Shown: piece by piece, positions 24,174-33,828 of the stretch
How the letters are laid out: the number at the start of each line of letters is the position of its first letter
Position numbering within the stretch: the stretch's first letter is position 1
Source: Sunxiuqinia sp965230765
GTDB lineage: Bacteria; Bacteroidota; Bacteroidia; Bacteroidales; Prolixibacteraceae
DNA length: 64,000 nt
NCBI GenBank assembly: GCA_965230765.1
Contig: CBDDLR010000001.1
Coordinates: 1,736,001 to 1,800,000, forward strand
Direction of reading: 5' to 3'
Made by a program: the position numbers and the translations under genes
The notes under the pieces: generated by a model
Seen by the model: the letters and a program-made list of their open reading frames with translations, nothing else
What the model was told of the DNA's origin: nothing
Databases searched by the model: none

Positions 24174-26582
24174 ATGCCAAATAAACCAAATGATTTCAAC
24201 CCCTGGAAGTTGGAATATCATGATTACGATCCAGCAAAAGAAAAGTCGCGGGAATCGTTGCTTACTGTTGGTAATGGTTACCTGGGAACACGTGGTGCTT
24301 TTGAGGAAGTAAAAGCGTGTGAAACCAATTATCCGGGAACTTACATTGCAGGTCTTTACAATCGGTTGATTTCAAAAGTTGCAGACAGGGATATTGAAAA
24401 TGAAGATTTCGTTAACACACCTGATTGGACGTACATCAATTTTCGGATTAATCAGGGTGATTGGTTCGATATAAACGATTGCGAAATTTTATCCATAAAC
24501 CGCTCGTTGTCATTTTCTAACGGGCTGTTAAGAAGAGAACTGGTTGTAAAGGACAAGCAAGGCTTTGAAACGAAGATAGAAAGCTTTCGAATGGCCAGCA
24601 TGGCTAATTCTCACCTGGTTGCACTTCAATATAAATTTACCCCACTAAATTATTCAGGCGAAGTTGAGTTTATTTCTTCCATTGATGGGAACATCATTAA
24701 TGACGGTGTGCCCAGATACCGCGAACTTAATCAACAGCACTTAAAACCTTTTGCGCAGGACGAAGAAAAAGATTTTATCTGGCTGACTGTGAAAACGGTT
24801 CAGTCTGGCACTGAAGTTTCGGAGGTGGCAAGACTTGCTGTTTCTTTAAATGAAAATCAAAAACATATAGAGCTTGTCAATAATATTGAAGAAGGCAAGG
24901 TTAGTTCGACATTTTCAGTTGAAATAACGGAAAACGAAGAATTATCTATTGAGAAAGTTGTCACAATTTTTACGTCGAAACACGATGATGTTATCAACAC
25001 TTTTTCTGAATGTAAAAAGCTGATCACTCAATCCGGAACGTTTGAATCCATTTTGAAGGAAAGTGAACAAGCCTGGAAGGAAATCTGGGATCAGATTGAT
25101 ATCCAGATTGATGGCGACCCAAAATCCCAGATGCTTGTTCGTTTGCATTTATATCACCTAATGGTAAGTGCTTCCCCAAGAAATGAGTTGATTGATGCAG
25201 GGATCGCAGCCAGGGGCTTGCATGGTGAAGCGTACAGAGGGCACATTTTCTGGGATGAACTATACATTTTACCGATCTACAACCTGTTTTTGCCCGACGT
25301 GGCAAAATCAATATTGAATTACCGCTATCGTAGGCTTAACAAAGCCCGTGAATATGCGAAAGAGTATGGCTATAAAGGCTCAATGTTTCCATGGCAAAGC
25401 GGAAGCGATGGCCGTGAAGAAACACAAATTGTACACCTGAACCCGATTTCGGGCAAGTGGGGAGATGACTACAGTTCATTACAACGGCATATATCCATTG
25501 CAGTGGCCTACAACGTTTGGTATTATTATCAGGTATCAAATGATCTGGAATTCTTGAAAGACAGTGGTGCTGAAATGTTCTTCGAAATATGCCGTTTCTG
25601 GGCCAGCAAATCAGTTCTTGATGAGTCCACAGGAAAGTACAGCATTTCAAACGTAATGGGGCCGGATGAGTTCCATGAAAAACATGAAGCCAGTGAGGGT
25701 GGTGGCTTGAAAGATAATGCCTACACGAATATCATGGTTGCCTGGTTGTTTAAAAAGGCTTTTGGTATTTTGAAAGACCTGTCTGAAGCGTCTGAAAAAA
25801 TCAAAGAAAAAATCAAATTGATGCAGGATGAGCTTGAGCTATGGGAGCAAATTTCCACCAACCTCAATATTCCTGTTTCAGAAGATGGCATTATTGAACA
25901 GTTTGATGGTTATTTTGGACTAAAGGAGCTAGACTGGGATGCCTATCGTGAGAAGTACAAGAATATTTATAGACTGGACAGGATTTTGAAGGCCGAAGGA
26001 AAATCCCCCGATGATTATAAGCTAGCCAAACAAGCTGATACATTGATGACTTTCTACAATATTGATGAGGAGGATGTTACTTGTGTGTTGAAAGAGTCGG
26101 GTATTACTATTCCTGATGATTATCTGGAAAAAAATTATAATTATTATTTGGCAAGAACATCGCATGGATCAACACTTAGTCGGGTTGTACACGCTAACCT
26201 GGCCAACTTGTTTGGTGATAAAAAACAATCTGCACACCTGTTTTTTGAAGCACTGCAAAGTGATTTTACTGATATACAGGGTGGAACAACCGCAGAGGGT
26301 ATTCATGCCGGGGTAATGGGGGGAACAGCTTTGATGGTATTAACTTCGTTTGCCGGAATAAATTTCAAGAAAGAAATTTTGAATATTAAACCTCAAATGC
26401 CTGAAAACTGGAATGCACTTAAGTTTAATTTCAAATTTAAAAAGAATCGATACTATATTGACCTGTCACACAGTCAATTAAAAATTGAGGTGAAAAGTGA
26501 AAATTCTGATCCAATTGAGGTAGATTTTTCAAATAAAAAAATAATTTTGCCTCCGAATAAGGAAATGATATTCGATTATTAA
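24174..26582 (+). CDS. GH65 disaccharide phosphorylase (trehalose, trehalose-6-P or maltose/kojibiose type)
   Basis: 802 residues, the GH65 length. An N-terminal beta-sandwich (about 1-270) is followed by an (alpha/alpha)6 barrel. The general-acid Glu lies in VMGPDEFHEK (about 490), and the phosphate-binding loops are THGSTLS (about 665) and GTTAEGIHAG (about 705). It splits an alpha-linked glucose disaccharide with phosphate to give beta-glucose-1-phosphate. The neighbouring mutase and the divergent trehalose synthase point to trehalose or its phosphate, but the specificity cannot be read from sequence alone. No signal peptide, so it is cytoplasmic. Confidence 0.92.
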   Translation: MPNKPNDFNPWKLEYHDYDPAKEKSRESLLTVGNGYLGTRGAFEEVKACETNYPGTYIAGLYNRLISKVADRDIENEDFVNTPDWTYINFRINQGDWFDINDCEILSINRSLSFSNGLLRRELVVKDKQGFETKIESFRMASMANSHLVALQYKFTPLNYSGEVEFISSIDGNIINDGVPRYRELNQQHLKPFAQDEEKDFIWLTVKTVQSGTEVSEVARLAVSLNENQKHIELVNNIEEGKVSSTFSVEITENEELSIEKVVTIFTSKHDDVINTFSECKKLITQSGTFESILKESEQAWKEIWDQIDIQIDGDPKSQMLVRLHLYHLMVSASPRNELIDAGIAARGLHGEAYRGHIFWDELYILPIYNLFLPDVAKSILNYRYRRLNKAREYAKEYGYKGSMFPWQSGSDGREETQIVHLNPISGKWGDDYSSLQRHISIAVAYNVWYYYQVSNDLEFLKDSGAEMFFEICRFWASKSVLDESTGKYSISNVMGPDEFHEKHEASEGGGLKDNAYTNIMVAWLFKKAFGILKDLSEASEKIKEKIKLMQDELELWEQISTNLNIPVSEDGIIEQFDGYFGLKELDWDAYREKYKNIYRLDRILKAEGKSPDDYKLAKQADTLMTFYNIDEEDVTCVLKESGITIPDDYLEKNYNYYLARTSHGSTLSRVVHANLANLFGDKKQSAHLFFEALQSDFTDIQGGTTAEGIHAGVMGGTALMVLTSFAGINFKKEILNIKPQMPENWNALKFNFKFKKNRYYIDLSHSQLKIEVKSENSDPIEVDFSNKKIILPPNKEMIFDY

Positions 26583-26599
26583 TAGAAAAAGGGTGATAG

Positions 26600-27262
26600 A
26601 TGCTAGGTGATGTACTTTTAATAAATGAACTGCACAAACAAGCTGCAGATTCAATTTTTAAGTATATGTCGGATGCAATGAGCCGAAAGCGCAAAAAGTA
26701 TCGGTTTATTGTTGCCATTTCAGGTGAATCAGGAGCTGGTAAGTCTGAATTGTCGCATTCGTTGGCTTTACTTTTGAAGAAAGAGGGGAAGCAGGTGAAG
26801 GTTTTGCATACTGACAACTACTATAAAATATCTCCAACCAATCGGACTGAGTGGAGAAAAACATACGGTATTGGTCATGTTGGTGTCAATGAATATGACT
26901 GGAAGCTGTTGAATCGAAATATTCGCGAGTATAAAGAGGGCAGGGAAGCATTAATGCCTTGTGTAGACATTGTGTCCAAACAGGTGGATAAACTGATAAC
27001 CGATTTCTCCGATATAGATGTTTTGGTTGTTGACGGGCTTTATGCGATTAAAATAAAAGATGTAGATCTTCGTGTGTATATTGATTTAACGTATCACGAC
27101 ACAAAGAAGAACCAATCTGCGCGTGGTAAAGAAAGTAATGATGATTTTCGTTTTCAGGTTCTGGAAATGGAGCACCAAAACTTGCTGAAATTAAAGCCTA
27201 AAGCAGACTTGATTGTCAAAAAGGACTATCAGGTTGAGGAGATGCCCAAAATTATTGAGTAA
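26600..27262 (+). CDS. P-loop kinase of the uridine kinase/phosphoribulokinase family
   Basis: 220 residues. Walker A is AISGESGAGKSELSH (about 38-52). HTDNYYKISPTNR follows, as in uridine kinases, and VLVVDGLYAIK is the Walker-B region. The text RKTYGIGHVGVNEYDW is not that of a standard Udk. It is the last gene of the trehalose operon, 18 bp after GH65 and before a strong terminator. If GH65 acts on free trehalose, it releases glucose that needs a kinase, so this protein might phosphorylate a sugar. That is inference; a nucleoside kinase role is equally open. Confidence 0.8.
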   Translation: MLGDVLLINELHKQAADSIFKYMSDAMSRKRKKYRFIVAISGESGAGKSELSHSLALLLKKEGKQVKVLHTDNYYKISPTNRTEWRKTYGIGHVGVNEYDWKLLNRNIREYKEGREALMPCVDIVSKQVDKLITDFSDIDVLVVDGLYAIKIKDVDLRVYIDLTYHDTKKNQSARGKESNDDFRFQVLEMEHQNLLKLKPKADLIVKKDYQVEEMPKIIE

Positions 27263-27278
27263 ACTGCAAAAAATATAG

Positions 27279-27316
27279 AAAGGATGGCATTTCTACAAAA
27301 AGATGCCATCCTTTTT
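27279..27316. terminator. Strong bidirectional terminator
   Basis: The stem AAAGGATGGCAT/ATGCCATCCTTT is flanked by A and T runs. It separates the plus-strand trehalose operon from minus-strand xseB. Confidence 0.88.
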
Positions 27317-27322
27317 ACTTTC

Positions 27323-27523
27323 TTACTCCTCCATCTCTTTCAGAATGTTTTCCACTTCAGCTTCTGTTTTGTGCAGTTTCTCTTTGCAAAGCTTAATTAA
27401 GCTGGATACCCGTTTAACCTGTGTTGATAATTCATCAACGTCCAACTCATCATTTTCAATTTTATTCAGGATTTCATCAATTTCATTAACTGCTTCCTGA
27501 TAGCTTATTTTTTTAGTTGCCAT
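27323..27523 (-). CDS. xseB: Exodeoxyribonuclease VII small subunit
   Basis: 66 residues. The pattern SYQEAVNEIDEILNKIENDELDVDELSTQVKRV with a following helix is the XseB coiled-coil hairpin. Several copies wrap the large subunit to form the ssDNA-specific exonuclease VII. It lies downstream of xseA on the same strand, with a 75 bp gap. Confidence 0.94.
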   Translation of the reverse strand: MATKKISYQEAVNEIDEILNKIENDELDVDELSTQVKRVSSLIKLCKEKLHKTEAEVENILKEMEE

Positions 27524-27598
27524 ATCTGAAATATTATAAGTTTTGAGAGAGTGACTGAAAGGTAAAATAAAAATCTTCCTTCTTCCAGCGTCCCTGTT

Positions 27599-29044
27599 CT
27601 ATCTTTTATTTTTAGTTATTTTGCTGGTTGTTTTTCCATCTGCAAATTGGGTCTCAATCTCATCGCCAATTTGTATTTCTTTTGTTGATTTTAATAAGTC
27701 CCCGTTCTTGTAAGTCAGGCTGTAACCCCTTTTTAATACCTGTTTTGGATCAACCAATCTTACTTTTTCTTCAACACTTTTAAGTCCATTCTGCTTTCGT
27801 TTAAGACTGTCCTTGAGGTGAATTTTCAGTTCGGTTTCGGTTTGGTTTAACTGATTTCGCTTTATCCGAAACTGTCGTTGGGAATAAAAATCAAGGTTGG
27901 CTGTTTTTTTACGAAGGAGAAATGATTGCTCTTTTAGGAAATTGAGTCCGTTTCGTTCCAGTTTGTATTGATGTCTGCTGAATTCAGAATTCTTGTTGCC
28001 CAGAAAAATTGAAGCTGATTTTTCAAGCTGGAGTTTTAGCAGATCAAATCTTCCATTTTCAGCAATTATTTGTTGCCTGATCCCGGAAGATAACTGCTGA
28101 CTGGCTTGAAGCAAAAATGATTTTTGGTGGTCCAGGTGTTCCTGGATCAAGTCAACAAAGCGGTTTTTCTGTTCTGCCAAATGTTGGTCAAAGGCTGTTG
28201 CACCACTTATCAGAAATTCAGCAACCGCAGTGGGTGTTTTTAGTTTGGTATGTGCAACAAGGTCGGTAACGGTTTCATCTTTATCATGGCCTATGCCCGT
28301 AATTATTGGAATTGGGAATTGTGTAATGTGATACGCCAATTCATAATGGTCAAAGCTTGCCAGGTCAAGCTGTGCGCCCCCTCCACGAATAATTGCTACG
28401 ACATCAAAAAAATCTTCATACAGAAAAATTTGTTCCAAAGCATTCATGATTGATCCAGGAGAATCGGATCCCTGCATGACAGCCGGGAAAAGCTTAGTGT
28501 AAAACTTGTAACCACTGGGATTATTTGCCAACTGATCTGAAAAATCCTTCAACCCGGCTGCGGTGGGGGATGAAATAATGGCAATGCGCTGTGGTACAAT
28601 TGGGAGCTTAAGCTCCTGGTTCATGGTCAATACGCCATCCTGCTCCAGTTGTTGGAGGATTTCACGTCTTTTCCTGGCCATATCGCCCATGGTAAAAGCC
28701 GGATCGATGTCACGAATGTTCAGGCTCATGCCATACACCGGGTGGTATTCAACTTTTGCCTGCACAAGAACTTTTATTCCTTCTGAAAAGGACTGACCGG
28801 TGGTGGTTTCAAAATATGGTTTTAACATACGGAAAGAGTATGACCAAATGGTTGCTCTTCCTCTTGCCAGCACCTCGTCGCTTGCTTCATCCATTTCAAC
28901 CAACTCAAGGTAGCAATGCCCGGATCGGTTAATGGTTATTTCGCTTATCTCCGCTCTAATCCAAAACAAGTTCGGAAACGCATCTTCCAGTGTTCCGCCA
29001 ATAAGTTCATTTAGTTCAGAAAGTGATAGTTGAGTATTGGTCAT
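27599..29044 (-). CDS. xseA: Exodeoxyribonuclease VII large subunit
   Basis: 481 residues. An N-terminal OB fold (about 1-115; LSELNELIGGTLE, FWIRAEISEITI and GHCYLELVE) precedes the catalytic domain with PTAAGLKDF, IIRGGGAQLDLASFDH, GIGHDKDETVTDLVAH and LKTPTAVAEF. A long coiled-coil arm and a C-terminal VLKRGYSLTYKNG clip follow. It degrades single-stranded DNA from both ends. It starts 8 bp after the subtilase gene, which is probably a chance operon partner. Confidence 0.96.
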   Translation of the reverse strand: MTNTQLSLSELNELIGGTLEDAFPNLFWIRAEISEITINRSGHCYLELVEMDEASDEVLARGRATIWSYSFRMLKPYFETTTGQSFSEGIKVLVQAKVEYHPVYGMSLNIRDIDPAFTMGDMARKRREILQQLEQDGVLTMNQELKLPIVPQRIAIISSPTAAGLKDFSDQLANNPSGYKFYTKLFPAVMQGSDSPGSIMNALEQIFLYEDFFDVVAIIRGGGAQLDLASFDHYELAYHITQFPIPIITGIGHDKDETVTDLVAHTKLKTPTAVAEFLISGATAFDQHLAEQKNRFVDLIQEHLDHQKSFLLQASQQLSSGIRQQIIAENGRFDLLKLQLEKSASIFLGNKNSEFSRHQYKLERNGLNFLKEQSFLLRKKTANLDFYSQRQFRIKRNQLNQTETELKIHLKDSLKRKQNGLKSVEEKVRLVDPKQVLKRGYSLTYKNGDLLKSTKEIQIGDEIETQFADGKTTSKITKNKR

Positions 29045-29052
29045 GTCTTCAT

Positions 29053-30705
29053 TTAGTTCGCATGAATTTTTACAAGCTTATGAACTTCCTTATTGATTTC
29101 AGATTCAATATAAGCAATGTAAATACCTTGTGGCAAGGTACTAAGATTCGTTAATACAAGCGGGTTTCCTGAAGCAAAATATTTATCAACAATCACGTTG
29201 CCGTTTATTCCAATCAGGATTACCCTGGTTTCAGCATTTTCAATTCCCCTTAGTGGGTTAAATTGAATTCGATTGGAAAACGGGTTGTATTCAGGTCTCC
29301 AAAAATCCGTTGTTTCAAGATTGCCAAGTCCCCAGTCAGTCAATAATATCGATGCTTTTTCAAAGTCAGGTATGCCGTAACCCAACTGATTGTCTGGTGT
29401 TTCATAATGGGATGCACTTTTTTCAATGGCTTCTTTTATGTCTGCGTTTTTTGCTCTTGGAAAAGCCTGCCATAAGCAAGCTGCCATTCCAGCCAAAACA
29501 GGGGAAGAAAAAGATGTTCCGTTGCCAGCTCCAACATTTCCATCTTGCCTTTGCAAAAATGTGCCCCAGCCCATAGCGGATACATTGGGTTTAATATCGC
29601 CGTCAGAAGCGGGACCAAATGAACTAAACGGAGCTGGTGTCCCATCACGATCAACCGCCCCAACACCAATTACATGATCCCCGTCGGAAGGCGCGACCAA
29701 GTATTTCCAACCTTTATTGCCTTCGTTCCCGGCGCTGGAGAAAACAAGCATTCCTTTTTGAAAAGCCATATTTGCACCACGGGTCACTCGTGTGGTTTTA
29801 CCATCTAAATCTTCGTAGGTGTAATTCATGTTTGGGTCTTCAAACAAGGTGTAGCCCAGTGAAGAATTAATTATATCCGCGCCAATACTGTCTGCATATT
29901 CAGCAGCAACAACCCAATTGTCGGCTTCAATTTGGTATTCAGAACCGGAATCTTCCGATCTGAAAAGGGAATAATTTGCTTCGTGGGCAGATCCAATTAA
30001 GTTATTCGGAATGTAACCTGCCATCGTCGACAAAACGTTCATCCCATGCCAGTGGGTATGGAAAAAGTCGGAGTTAGGTTTAACAAAATCTTTTATTTCA
30101 ACGATCCTGTTTTCTCCAATCAGTTCAAAAAATGCGGGAAGTTCATCAACCATTAAAAAACCAGCATCTAACACTGCAATGTGCATACCCTGTCCTAAAA
30201 ACCCTTGGTTGTGCAGGAATTGTCCATTTAACTGCCCGATTTGATAACGGGATAAACCATAAAAGGCAGAATCAATTTCAGAAATAGTCTGCTCAATTTT
30301 AAATTTGTTATTTGCAGATTTTAATAACTGTCCTGGTTTTGTTAGTTGTGTTTCTGAAATGAAACTGAACGAAGCGGAAATGTCTTCAACTTCCAGTTGG
30401 GTGGCTTCAATTGTTGCACCATTTAACCATTTTGATGTTTGAACGATACGTATTCCCCTGTTCGTAATGCTATCGGTATATGTTTTTGAAACTGGCAGAT
30501 CTGTTTCATCAATTTTAATGTTTTGATTTTCCCGACGTTCAATCGCTTTTTGAGATAGGAATTCTTCGGGCTTATCAATTGAATAGATTGTGCCAGCTTT
30601 GTCTGAAAACTGAACCCAATAGTAGTTTTTTATGGTGTCTTGTTGGGCAAAGCAATCAAAAAATAAAAACAACAAAGGCAGTATTGTCAGTAATGTGCGA
30701 TGCAT
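29053..30705 (-). CDS. Secreted S8 (subtilisin-like) serine peptidase with a probable type IX sorting tail
   Basis: 550 residues with a signal peptide ending near residue 20 (FDCFAQ). After a pro-region the triad is visible: Asp in IAVLDAGFL, His in THWHGMNVLSTMAG, and Ser in GTSFSSPVLAGMAA. The last 80 or so residues (from IQFNPLRGIENAETRVILIG to VHKLVKI) form the Ig-like beta fold typical of type A C-terminal sorting domains of the type IX secretion system. It is probably a cell-surface or released protease. The exact sorting class is inferred from pattern. Confidence 0.9.
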   Translation of the reverse strand: MHRTLLTILPLLFLFFDCFAQQDTIKNYYWVQFSDKAGTIYSIDKPEEFLSQKAIERRENQNIKIDETDLPVSKTYTDSITNRGIRIVQTSKWLNGATIEATQLEVEDISASFSFISETQLTKPGQLLKSANNKFKIEQTISEIDSAFYGLSRYQIGQLNGQFLHNQGFLGQGMHIAVLDAGFLMVDELPAFFELIGENRIVEIKDFVKPNSDFFHTHWHGMNVLSTMAGYIPNNLIGSAHEANYSLFRSEDSGSEYQIEADNWVVAAEYADSIGADIINSSLGYTLFEDPNMNYTYEDLDGKTTRVTRGANMAFQKGMLVFSSAGNEGNKGWKYLVAPSDGDHVIGVGAVDRDGTPAPFSSFGPASDGDIKPNVSAMGWGTFLQRQDGNVGAGNGTSFSSPVLAGMAACLWQAFPRAKNADIKEAIEKSASHYETPDNQLGYGIPDFEKASILLTDWGLGNLETTDFWRPEYNPFSNRIQFNPLRGIENAETRVILIGINGNVIVDKYFASGNPLVLTNLSTLPQGIYIAYIESEINKEVHKLVKIHAN

Positions 30706-30758
30706 AAATTTATATCTTTCTTAAAGATACAATCTTTAGTTAAGATTGGTTTATGCTT

Positions 30759-31574
30759 TTACCGTCTAATCATTTTGTTTCTTATCATGTACTGCATGGG
30801 GTCCTGCATAAACGTCTCCGGATCAATATAAGTTCTGTTTTTATTTTCCAGCTTCAATATGTTCCGGTTCTGAATGCTGTCAGATACTTCAGGGTTCATC
30901 AAAGTCCCATTCTCGTATATGAGTGTGTGTGAGTGTGTACCATCCTGGTTAAAGTACTTCCATTCATTGTGCCGCAGGTTCATCTTATAAAATGCTTCAA
31001 GCTCCACTTCGTTGTTTGGATAGTAGAATATACAATAGCCATCGCGTTTGTTGTTTACCATCCTGCATTCAAGGTATGGTTTCCCATTTTTATAGTGTGC
31101 CTGGTATAAGCCATCCTTCAACCCAAATTTCCATTCAGTTTTTTCAAAAAGTTTTCCATCTGGATAATATGTTTTGCTAATACCATGTTTCTTATTGTTC
31201 ACGTAATTTTCTTCGGAAATAAGCAGCTTGTTTTTGTAATATTTCCAGGTGCCAATTTTCAATTTTGCAAGGTATGTGCCTTCAGCAATTAGCTTGGCCC
31301 TAGTGTTGTAAAGTTTTACTGAGGCAGTATCAGAATACACATCGTGTTTCAAAAGGGCTTTTAGGGCACCGTTGGAATGATATCGTTTAAATTCACCTAC
31401 AGGTTTTCCGTTTAAAAAAGTTCCTTCGTAAAGGAGCTTGCCATTGTCCTGATACTTTTTCCAAATGCCATGTTTCCGGCCAAGTTCGTCAAATTTATTG
31501 TATTCGGTTTGGGAAGAAGCAACGATTGAAATCGTTGCAAAAAATACAATCAATACAGTTTTCATCATAGCCAT
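30759..31574 (-). CDS. Exported MORN-like repeat protein (YwqK family)
   Basis: 271 residues with a signal peptide (IVFFATISIVASSQ). At least seven repeats of about 22 residues follow, with the core GxWKxYxxNGKLxxE: HGIWKKYQDNGKLLYEG, GTWKYYKNKLLISEE, HGISKTYYPDGKLFEK and others. These match the MORN_2 variant annotated as YwqK-type antitoxin in Firmicutes. Homologues are abundant as exported proteins in Bacteroidota with unknown function, so the antitoxin label should not be carried over. It could equally start at the second Met codon (31568). Confidence 0.85.
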   Translation of the reverse strand: MAMMKTVLIVFFATISIVASSQTEYNKFDELGRKHGIWKKYQDNGKLLYEGTFLNGKPVGEFKRYHSNGALKALLKHDVYSDTASVKLYNTRAKLIAEGTYLAKLKIGTWKYYKNKLLISEENYVNNKKHGISKTYYPDGKLFEKTEWKFGLKDGLYQAHYKNGKPYLECRMVNNKRDGYCIFYYPNNEVELEAFYKMNLRHNEWKYFNQDGTHSHTLIYENGTLMNPEVSDSIQNRNILKLENKNRTYIDPETFMQDPMQYMIRNKMIRR

Positions 31575-31630
31575 TCTTTTCTTTCAAAACTAATCTTTTT
31601 ATGAAAACGGTATGTGATACTCCGGGAAAA

Positions 31631-33718
31631 TTAATTCATTGGGAGCTCAAAGTAGAAAGTTGTCCCTTTGTTTATGGTTGACTCAACCCAAATTTTACCA
31701 CCAAGGCGTTCTACTAGTCCTTTAGTGATGGCAAGTCCCAGTCCTGTTCCGTCTGACCTTTCAGTTGATTTATCATGTATCTGTTGGAACTTTTCAAAAA
31801 TGAAATCAATCTTATCGTGTGGTATGCCAACCCCAGAATCCTTAACAAAACAGGTAATGTGGCTATTTATGGCAACTGCGCCAATCTCAATTGATCCCTG
31901 GTTGGTAAACTTATATGCGTTGTCAAGAAGGTTTTTAAATATCTGGAAAAGACGATCTTTATCCGTATTAATAACTTGTGTATCGTCGATTCTTGTTCTT
32001 TTTAATATCAATTTAATTTTATCAATTTGTTCTTTATTAATCGTTTGGTATAGCGTAAAAATTTCTTCCAGAAACTCATTCAATAAGAATTCCTTCTTCT
32101 GTATCTTAATTTGATTCGACTGGATCATTGAAATGTCAAGAATATCATTTACAATGTTTAAAAGCCGCTCCCCACTGTTTTCAATTATTTTATGATATCC
32201 TTTCCTTTGGTTGAAAGAAATTTCTTCTTCAGCAATAATGCTGGAGAAACCTAAAATTCCGTTAAGTGGTGTCCTAATCTCATGACTCATATTTGCGAGG
32301 AATGCCGTCTTCAGCTGGTCACTTTCTTCTGCTTTTTCTTTGGCAGCAACCAGTTCTTCAATGTGTCTTTTTTCTTCGGTCTGGTCTCTGAAAACTAGCA
32401 CAGTTCCAATAATTTTACCTTCGCTGTCACGAATTGGAGCGGCACTGTCGGCAATGGGTGTTTCTTTCTTATTTTTTGCAATGAGTATTGTGTGGTTTGC
32501 AAGCCCAACTATTTTCCCATATTTCAATACTTTTCGTACCGGGTTTTCAACTTTTTCCCTTGATTGCTCATTTATGATATTGAAGACTTCCGCCAGTGGT
32601 TTGTTTGTTGCATCTTCTTCTGCCCATCCTGTAAGCTTTTCTGCAATTTTATTAATTTGTTTGATGTGTCCTTTTTTATCGGTGGTTATTACCGCATCAC
32701 CAATACTATAAAGGGTTGTTTTAAACTCTTCCTGGGTTTTCCAAAGTGAATGGTATACGTTTTTTTGCCGTAGGGTTTGAAGCAGCCATAATCCAAATGT
32801 GAATATTATTATTACCAGAATTGTAACCAGGAATATAAATAAACTTTGTGAAGCTAGTTCTTTAAGCAATTCATCTTTGTCAATCTTTGAGACCATGTAC
32901 CAATTGGTTTCTGGTACAGGGGCAACATAGGCAAGCACTTCTACATCACGGTAATCATACCCATTTACTATTCCAGTTGTTCCATCTGCTGCCATAACAG
33001 CTGGCAATGTTTTCTGAGAAATTGGCATTTTAAGTTTTAATGCTGTGTGTTTTTTATGCCGAAGTTCATTGAGGAATAAAACGTGATTCTCTTTCTTCTG
33101 AATTAATAAGGTCTCAGATGTTTTACTTGGGGTTGGCCATGTTTGAATTAATGGATATAAATAAAGATCAGGATTGATCCAGAAAATAAGTATGGCAATT
33201 TGATCATCATTTTCATCTAAAATGGGGACAATTACTTCAAAAAAGATTTTTTCTTCCTTTTTATTTAAGTAAAAATCATAGTAAATGTTTTCTTTATTTA
33301 AGTGCAAGTTTTCATAATCCCAATATTTTGCTCTACATGCATCGCTAATCTCGCCTGTGCAGAGTACTGATTTGTTATTTTTAGAAATTAAGTGAATAGA
33401 CTCGTAGAGATATTCTTCTTTACAAATCTGTATTCTCTCTTTGATATAATCAGTCGTTGATTTATTGTCTGGTTGTTCAATCCAATTTGCAACTTGATTT
33501 GAAAAACTAGTGCTCTCAGAAAACACGCGGATGTCAGCTTTGCGTTCAAGCATCCATTGTTCCAGCTGGTTGATTTTTAGCTGTGCAATTACAGCTAAAT
33601 CTTTTTCTTGTTCAATGATTAGCCTTTTCTCAAGATCGCGATAATAATAGTAGCCTGATGCAGCAATGATCAAGCTAACAGCTATTATTATAAGGGTGAA
33701 TATCTTTTTTGAGAACAT
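31631..33718 (-). CDS. Membrane sensor histidine kinase with extracytoplasmic sensor, PAS, HisKA, HATPase
   Basis: 695 residues. A membrane helix (about 7-25) and a second (about 288-310) bound a 260-residue periplasmic Cache-like sensor. Then come PAS (about 320-440), HisKA with NMSHEIRTPLNG (His479, intact), and HATPase with NLLDNAYKF, VKDSGVGIPHDK and GTGLGLAITKGLVERLGG. There is no receiver domain and no response regulator next to it, so its partner is elsewhere. It lies downstream of the GH3 gene beyond a terminator-like hairpin, so it is probably not part of the polysaccharide operon. Confidence 0.92.
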   Translation of the reverse strand: MFSKKIFTLIIIAVSLIIAASGYYYYRDLEKRLIIEQEKDLAVIAQLKINQLEQWMLERKADIRVFSESTSFSNQVANWIEQPDNKSTTDYIKERIQICKEEYLYESIHLISKNNKSVLCTGEISDACRAKYWDYENLHLNKENIYYDFYLNKKEEKIFFEVIVPILDENDDQIAILIFWINPDLYLYPLIQTWPTPSKTSETLLIQKKENHVLFLNELRHKKHTALKLKMPISQKTLPAVMAADGTTGIVNGYDYRDVEVLAYVAPVPETNWYMVSKIDKDELLKELASQSLFIFLVTILVIIIFTFGLWLLQTLRQKNVYHSLWKTQEEFKTTLYSIGDAVITTDKKGHIKQINKIAEKLTGWAEEDATNKPLAEVFNIINEQSREKVENPVRKVLKYGKIVGLANHTILIAKNKKETPIADSAAPIRDSEGKIIGTVLVFRDQTEEKRHIEELVAAKEKAEESDQLKTAFLANMSHEIRTPLNGILGFSSIIAEEEISFNQRKGYHKIIENSGERLLNIVNDILDISMIQSNQIKIQKKEFLLNEFLEEIFTLYQTINKEQIDKIKLILKRTRIDDTQVINTDKDRLFQIFKNLLDNAYKFTNQGSIEIGAVAINSHITCFVKDSGVGIPHDKIDFIFEKFQQIHDKSTERSDGTGLGLAITKGLVERLGGKIWVESTINKGTTFYFELPMN

Positions 33719-33768
33719 GAATGAGGTTTTACTTCTCTAAAAATAAGAAATCTATTTATTTAAATGAA

Positions 33769-33797
33769 GAAAATCCATGACTTGTTGAGTCATGGAT
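33769..33797 (-). terminator. Terminator after the GH3 gene
   Basis: The stem TCCATGACT/AGTCATGGA (9 bp, 5 nt loop) is followed on the minus strand by TTTTC. It marks the end of the polysaccharide utilisation operon. Confidence 0.72.
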
Positions 33798-33828
33798 ATA
33801 TGTTTATTGAATTTTAACAATTATTTTA

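Noticed and set aside
30759..31574. Antitoxin of a toxin-antitoxin pair (YwqK label)
   Set aside because: The protein is exported and no small toxin partner lies beside it, so only the repeat family is kept.
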